In this document: in pieces, positions 5,438 to 8,744 of the stretch | Numbering within the stretch: the stretch's first letter is position 1 | How the letters are laid out: each line of letters opens with the position of its first letter | From: Opitutales bacterium | GTDB lineage: Bacteria; Verrucomicrobiota; Verrucomicrobiia; Opitutales; UBA2987 | Direction: 5' to 3' | Assembly: GCA_021772555.1 (NCBI GenBank) | Contig: JAJFLT010000328.1 | Coordinates: 1 to 8,744 of the forward strand | DNA: 8,744 bases | Notes under the pieces: model-generated | Told to the model about the DNA's origin: nothing | Databases searched by the model: none | What the model saw: the letters and a program-made list of their open reading frames with translations, nothing else | Program-made: the position numbers and the translations under genes

Positions 5438-7300
5438 GGCAATTGCGTAACGCAGTTGCCAATTGACCTGGATTCCTCCGTTCTTTGTCTTGGCCAGCCC
5501 CACATAGTCTCTGAGGCTCTTTGCCACTTGATCGGGGGTGGCCTTTTTAACGGAAAACAGGGTCCAGCAGAACAGGGACATGGTTTCACGGTCCGGAAAC
5601 CGCCACGGCACATCTTCCAACCGGCAATCACTTACAATAAGGCCCGCCGCTCCAAGACCGTCTTGGAACTCATTTTCTTCGATAAACACCCCTTTGTGGC
5701 CACCGGGAGTGAAGCGGTCGACGAATTCGTTGAGAAAAGCGCCGGTGGGTGATCGGCTGGCCACATCTGCCACAACCAATTGCCCTTCCGGCTTCAGCAA
5801 TCGGTTCCACTCTGTGTAAACCGGCTCCCGGTCAGCAACATGGTGCAAGCCGGCTAGGCTTAGGATCACGTCCACGCTGGCCTCGGGTAAGGCAACGGTA
5901 TGCATTTCGTCATGGAGGACGCGGTACGGTCCTGAAATCGCTTCGCCGAATCGTGTGGAGGGTTCGACGCAAATAATCTCAACACAGCCATCTGTTCGGG
6001 CATGAACGCCGTCCGCAATGACGCCGCCCCCGGCCGGTACGTCCAGCACCACTTGACCCGTTTTCAAAACGGCTCTATCCAACAATGCATTGATTTCCGC
6101 CCGTCTTGCCGTCGGGCAAATCGTTCCAGCCTTGTTGTAATCGTGGCCGCGGGAATCGAAAGTTTTCCTGTAATCACCTCTATCAGGCTGCGATACGTCG
6201 ATCTCATGGCCGGTTCCGCAGCCAATATTGGCCGCGTCCGAGACAAAACCCGCAGTTCGCACATAGTAGTTGAGCATGCCCTCGTAGAGTCGTTCCATGG
6301 TTGTCGATTGGTAATCGTATAGCGGCGAATCATTGAAGCTCGCCCAGAGGACGGGATACGGATTGGGTTCCCACACGACAAGCTGGCCGCTACTGTCATA
6401 ACTGTAGTCAAAGGCAACGAAATCGAAACCGAGAGCCTTTCGCGCCTGATTTAGGATTTCGTGGTTGGGATCGGGGTTTTCGACATAATGGGCCTCCTCC
6501 TTTCGAGCGTGAGAGGTTTGCACTCTCTGTTCAGCGTGCACAATCCAATGAGGACAAATGATGAGGTGGCGGGGAGCGCCTTCATTGCCGAAAAGGACGT
6601 AGCGGTACTTCCGGTAGAACCCATCCTCGCTTTGCACACCGATATACTCAACGGCGACCGGGTGCGAGTAGGCTTGCCAATTTATACGCCGAACTTCTTT
6701 CTCGTCGCGAACCAAAAAACAAGAGCACGTATGCTCCCGATCCTCCCGAATAAAGAATGGAAAAGTGAGACCGCCGAAGGAGGAAAGAAACGCTTTTCGA
6801 TCCGTGATTCGCACCGTTCTGGCAGTTCGAATGCCGAGATTACCGATAATTGGCAAGGCGACCGATTTTATGGATTGCGACAGCGTCTCCACCGCGTTGA
6901 CGATCGGGATTCCACGCGCCCGGCACCTTAGTTGCATCCTCATGGCGAAATGATAATCCAAAGGAAATACCTCTTTGAGTGGGTCCTGTACCCACGGGAT
7001 AAAGAGAGCGATACGGTCCCAGTCGATTCCACGAGCAGGTATTCGGCACAACTGGATGCGCGAAGCAATCTCCGGGTGGGAGGACCGCACCCAATGCAGG
7101 AAATGCTCGTTGTAATCCAAGTGAACGCTAGGATGCCGGGCGATCAAGATGCGGCTTTCATTCTCACGCAACGATTCATTGTGGGCCGCATCCGACGCCT
7201 GCCCTTTCCGATAGTAGGCGAGAGTTATGGCCGTGTGCCGTGCCGCGGGACTTAAAAGGTCGCCAGCCGCACGGAGCCAGCTCCTGTTTTGTTGATCCAT
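5423..7300 (-). CDS. Fusion protein: RimK-like ATP-grasp domain plus class I SAM-dependent methyltransferase
   Basis: This single 625-residue chain joins two enzyme domains. The ATP-grasp part (about 140-345) shows FPFFIREDREH near 180 and a KYRYVLFGN segment near 231. Its metal-binding end is FDFVAFDYS...VVWEPNPYP, with Asp298, Glu311 and Asn313 as expected Mg-ATP ligands. Such domains form acyl-phosphates and join them to amine, thiol or hydroxyl groups. The C-terminal part (about 384-580) begins RGHDYN and carries SAM motif I VLDVPAGGG (418-426), acidic Glu446 after strand 2, a Methyltransf_11-type LPEAS...LAGLHHVAD segment (472-490), and LLKPEGQLVVADV (501-513). The first 140 residues are unassigned. 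No signal peptide or membrane helix is seen, so it is probably cytosolic. ATG at 7300 is preferred over the adjacent TTG at 7303; neither has a clear Shine-Dalgarno. The substrate is unknown. A role in peptide tailoring or small-molecule ligation is possible but unsupported by neighbours. Confidence 0.9.
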   Translation of the reverse strand: MDQQNRSWLRAAGDLLSPAARHTAITLAYYRKGQASDAAHNESLRENESRILIARHPSVHLDYNEHFLHWVRSSHPEIASRIQLCRIPARGIDWDRIALFIPWVQDPLKEVFPLDYHFAMRMQLRCRARGIPIVNAVETLSQSIKSVALPIIGNLGIRTARTVRITDRKAFLSSFGGLTFPFFIREDREHTCSCFLVRDEKEVRRINWQAYSHPVAVEYIGVQSEDGFYRKYRYVLFGNEGAPRHLIICPHWIVHAEQRVQTSHARKEEAHYVENPDPNHEILNQARKALGFDFVAFDYSYDSSGQLVVWEPNPYPVLWASFNDSPLYDYQSTTMERLYEGMLNYYVRTAGFVSDAANIGCGTGHEIDVSQPDRGDYRKTFDSRGHDYNKAGTICPTARRAEINALLDRAVLKTGQVVLDVPAGGGVIADGVHARTDGCVEIICVEPSTRFGEAISGPYRVLHDEMHTVALPEASVDVILSLAGLHHVADREPVYTEWNRLLKPEGQLVVADVASRSPTGAFLNEFVDRFTPGGHKGVFIEENEFQDGLGAAGLIVSDCRLEDVPWRFPDRETMSLFCWTLFSVKKATPDQVAKSLRDYVGLAKTKNGGIQVNWQLRYAIAKKPR

Positions 7301-7309
7301 CAAAATGCG

Positions 7310-7372
7310 TTAGTCAAATATGTCCGAAGAGTGAAAGCCCGAAGTCAACCGGCTGCCGGAATTCGTCTGCAT
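7310..7372 (-). CDS. Possible 20-codon ORF immediately upstream of the fusion gene
   Basis: On the minus strand an ATG at 7372-7370 opens 20 codons (MQTNSGSRLTSGFHSSDIFD) ending in TAA at 7312-7310, just 9 bases before the ATG of the ATP-grasp/methyltransferase gene. It falls downstream of the candidate promoter, so it would be in the 5' leader of that transcript. No good Shine-Dalgarno precedes it; the upstream bases are AAAAGAACAAA. The peptide is rich in Ser and Thr and has two Asp residues. It could be a leader peptide, a modified-peptide precursor, or most likely a chance ORF. ORFs of this size are common by chance. Confidence 0.15.
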   Translation of the reverse strand: MQTNSGSRLTSGFHSSDIFD

Positions 7373-7383
7373 TTTGTTCTTTT

Positions 7384-7413
7384 AATATAAGATTTTTTGG
7401 CGCGCCTTGGCAA
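7384..7413 (-). promoter_or_regulatory. Candidate sigma-70-type promoter for the ATP-grasp/methyltransferase gene
   Basis: Read on the minus strand, TTGCCA (7413-7408) is followed after 18 bases by TATATT (7389-7384). Alternatively it is followed after 17 bases by TTATAT. The -35 box matches TTGACA at five of six positions and the spacing is near optimal. Transcription would begin about 75-80 bases before the ATG at 7300. The gene needs its own promoter because the glnA terminator lies upstream. The call is pattern-based only. Confidence 0.4.
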
Positions 7414-7429
7414 TTGTATTCTCTTGCTA

Positions 7430-7478
7430 TGGGCCAATCAAACAGGTGCTAACCTCTGCTCGTAAAGGATTTGGCCCA
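7430..7478. repeat. Short spaced inverted repeat TGGGCCAA / TTGGCCCA
   Basis: An exact 8-base inverted repeat has arms at 7430-7437 and 7471-7478, separated by 33 bases. It lies between the glnA terminator and the candidate promoter of the fusion gene, upstream of the -35 box. The position would suit a regulator-binding pair, but an 8-base match is close to what chance allows. Confidence 0.25.
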
Positions 7479-7520
7479 GATGTAATTTTCAATAAGTTCA
7501 AGTGATTTTGGCGCCAGCCT

Positions 7521-7556
7521 AAAAAACCGGCAGCACTTCACAGCGCTGCCGGTTTT
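7521..7556 (-). terminator. Rho-independent terminator of glnA
   Basis: CCGGCAGC (7527-7534) pairs perfectly with GCTGCCGG (7545-7552) around a 10-base loop. The stem is flanked by A residues at 7521-7526 and T residues at 7553-7556. Read on the minus strand, a GC-rich 8-bp stem, extendable to 12 by A-T pairs, is followed by six U residues. It begins about 40 bases after the glnA stop. The flanking T4 could give weak plus-strand termination too, but no plus-strand gene ends here. Confidence 0.88.
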
Positions 7557-7595
7557 ATCGTCCTAGCGTTTTTGTTTACGACGGTTGTTTACACA

Positions 7596-8744
7596 TTACA
7601 CGTCATAATAAAGAAAGTATTCGTAGGGATGGGTGCGCAGCCGCACTTCATCGTATTCTTCCATCTTAAGTTCAATGTAATTATCGATGAAGTCCTCCGT
7701 GAAAACATCTCCTTTGAGGAGAAAATCTCGATCATCGGCCAGCGCCTCGAGGGAACCGCGCAGAGAATCGGGCACGAAGTGCAGGTTAGACGCTTCCTCC
7801 GGAGGCAGGTCGTAGAGGTTCTTATCCATCGGCTCACCCGGATCGATCTTGTTTTCAATGCCGTCCAGACCAGCCAAAAGCAGAGCAGGAAAAGCCAAAT
7901 AAGGATTGCTCGAAGGGTCCGGGCAACGAAATTCCACCCGCTTGGCTTTGGGGCTGGGGCTGTAGGTTGGAATGCGGCAAATGGCCGAGCGGTTGCGGGC
8001 CGAGTAGGCCAGAATAACCGGGGCTTCGAAACCGGGCACGAGTCGTTTGTAACTGTTGTTGGTGGGATTGCAAATGGCACACAGGGCGGGTGCGTGCTTG
8101 AGCAAGCCGCCGATGTACCAGATGGCTTCCTGGCTTAAACCGGCGTAGCCGTCACCGGCAAACAAAGGTTGGTCGTCTTTCCAAAGGGAGGAGTGGATGT
8201 GCATACCGGATCCATTGTCCCCGAAAATAGGTTTGGGCATAAAGGTGGCCGACTTGCCGTTCCTGAAAGCCACATTTTTAACCACATACTTGTAGATGGA
8301 AAGATGGTCTCCCATTTTCAGCAGGGTGTTGAACCGCAAATCGATTTCGGCCTGTCCGCCGGTGGCCACTTCATGGTGCTGGGCCTCCACCTCAAGGCCC
8401 AGGTCGATCATGGTCAGGACCATCTCGTTACGCAGATCCATGCTTTGGTCGCCAGGAGGAACGGGTAAATAGCCTTCTTTATGGCGAATTTTGTAAGATT
8501 GGTTGGGAGACTCGTCCCGTCCCGTATTCCAGATGCCCTCGACGGAATCAACGGAGTAAAAGGACTCATTGGATTCCGACCCGTAACGAACATCGTCGAA
8601 GATGAAGAACTCCGCCTCGGGACCAAAATAGGCGGTGTCGGCCAATCCGGTCGAGCGCAGGTATTCACCCGCTTTTTTCGCAATGCCACGGGGCGAACGG
8701 TCGTAGGGCTCCCGTGTGATGGGTTCTTCGATATCGCAGATCAG
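7596..8744 (-). CDS. glnA: Glutamine synthetase type I, partial (N-terminus beyond right edge)
   Basis: Glutamine synthetase condenses ammonia with glutamate using ATP and is the main route of ammonia assimilation; the type I enzyme is a cytosolic dodecamer. The frame is open to the right edge, starting LICDIEEPITREPYDRSPR. About 382 residues are visible and roughly the first 90 of a usual 470 are missing. The apparent start near 8645 is an internal Leu codon (TTG), not the true start. Active-site landmarks are FGPEAEFF with metal-binding Glu residues, NGSGMHIHSSLWK, NSYKRLVPGFEAP, and RVEFRCPDPSSNPYL. KNLYDLPPEE near the C-terminus holds the Tyr (codon 7814-7812) that GlnE adenylylates in GSI-beta enzymes, so control by adenylylation is expected. 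The chain ends YEYFLYYDV at TAA 7598-7596, followed by a strong terminator. Identification is secure. Confidence 0.97.
   Translation of the reverse strand: MICDIEEPITREPYDRSPRGIAKKAGEYLRSTGLADTAYFGPEAEFFIFDDVRYGSESNESFYSVDSVEGIWNTGRDESPNQSYKIRHKEGYLPVPPGDQSMDLRNEMVLTMIDLGLEVEAQHHEVATGGQAEIDLRFNTLLKMGDHLSIYKYVVKNVAFRNGKSATFMPKPIFGDNGSGMHIHSSLWKDDQPLFAGDGYAGLSQEAIWYIGGLLKHAPALCAICNPTNNSYKRLVPGFEAPVILAYSARNRSAICRIPTYSPSPKAKRVEFRCPDPSSNPYLAFPALLLAGLDGIENKIDPGEPMDKNLYDLPPEEASNLHFVPDSLRGSLEALADDRDFLLKGDVFTEDFIDNYIELKMEEYDEVRLRTHPYEYFLYYDV

Noticed and set aside
6205..6225. IGCGTGHE at about residue 359-365 of the fusion protein, resembling a SAM motif I
   Set aside because: It lies before the methyltransferase fold and lacks the preceding beta-strand pattern. 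The real motif I is VLDVPAGGG about 60 residues later.
6461..6931. Plus-strand 156-codon ORF opposite the ATP-grasp domain
   Set aside because: The minus-strand frame carries conserved ATP-grasp and methyltransferase motifs throughout; the antisense frame shows none.
7349..7359. Palindrome CCGGCTGCCGG in the leader of the fusion gene
   Set aside because: A single-base loop makes it a poor hairpin, and no T-tract follows, so a terminator or riboswitch call is not supported.
8643..8645. Apparent start of a 349-residue glnA reading frame
   Set aside because: The codon is TTG encoding Leu within the conserved segment YLRSTGLADTAYFGPE. The frame stays open and glnA-like to the right edge, so the gene is partial rather than starting here.

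Overview
The window (8,744 bases) is an ordinary-looking stretch of bacterial chromosome with one unusual enzyme. Housekeeping genes (ruvA, dapB, dapA, glnA) sit beside a type IV pilus retraction-type ATPase, an exported protein of unknown function, and a 625-residue fusion of an ATP-grasp domain to a methyltransferase. The organism is Gram-negative by inference: it has a PilT/PilU-type ATPase, a diaminopimelate pathway and an adenylylatable class I glutamine synthetase. A degenerate CACGGAT-type inverted repeat between dapA and dapB is of a kind I associate with Verrucomicrobiota, Planctomycetota and some deltaproteobacterial genomes. My best guess is Verrucomicrobiota (Opitutia-like), with low to moderate confidence. 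No rRNA, tRNA, CRISPR array, transposase or phage gene was seen.

Layout. Bases 2-463 (+) hold the C-terminal part of an unrecognised protein that enters from the left edge. Converging on it is a minus-strand cluster in transcription order dapA (2866-1979), dapB (1832-1101), ruvA (1094-480). DapA and DapB catalyse consecutive steps of lysine/meso-diaminopimelate synthesis, which feeds peptidoglycan. RuvA is the Holliday-junction-binding subunit of RuvAB and starts only 6 bases after dapB. The 146-base dapA-dapB gap carries the inverted repeat. A 157-base divergent promoter region separates dapA from a PilT/PilU-family ATPase gene (3024-4124, +). That gene is followed after 38 bases by a gene for an acidic, low-complexity protein with a signal peptide (4163-5305, +), probably co-transcribed.

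The right half is on the minus strand. The fusion gene (7300-5423) encodes a RimK-like ATP-grasp domain and a class I SAM-dependent methyltransferase in one chain. It has its own candidate promoter, and a 20-codon ORF sits just upstream. Next comes a strong rho-independent terminator at 7521-7556 belonging to glnA, whose 5' end lies beyond the right edge.

The most noteworthy items are the ATP-grasp/methyltransferase fusion, whose substrate is unknown, and the helically phased inverted repeat between dapA and dapB. The exported acidic protein paired with the pilus ATPase is third.
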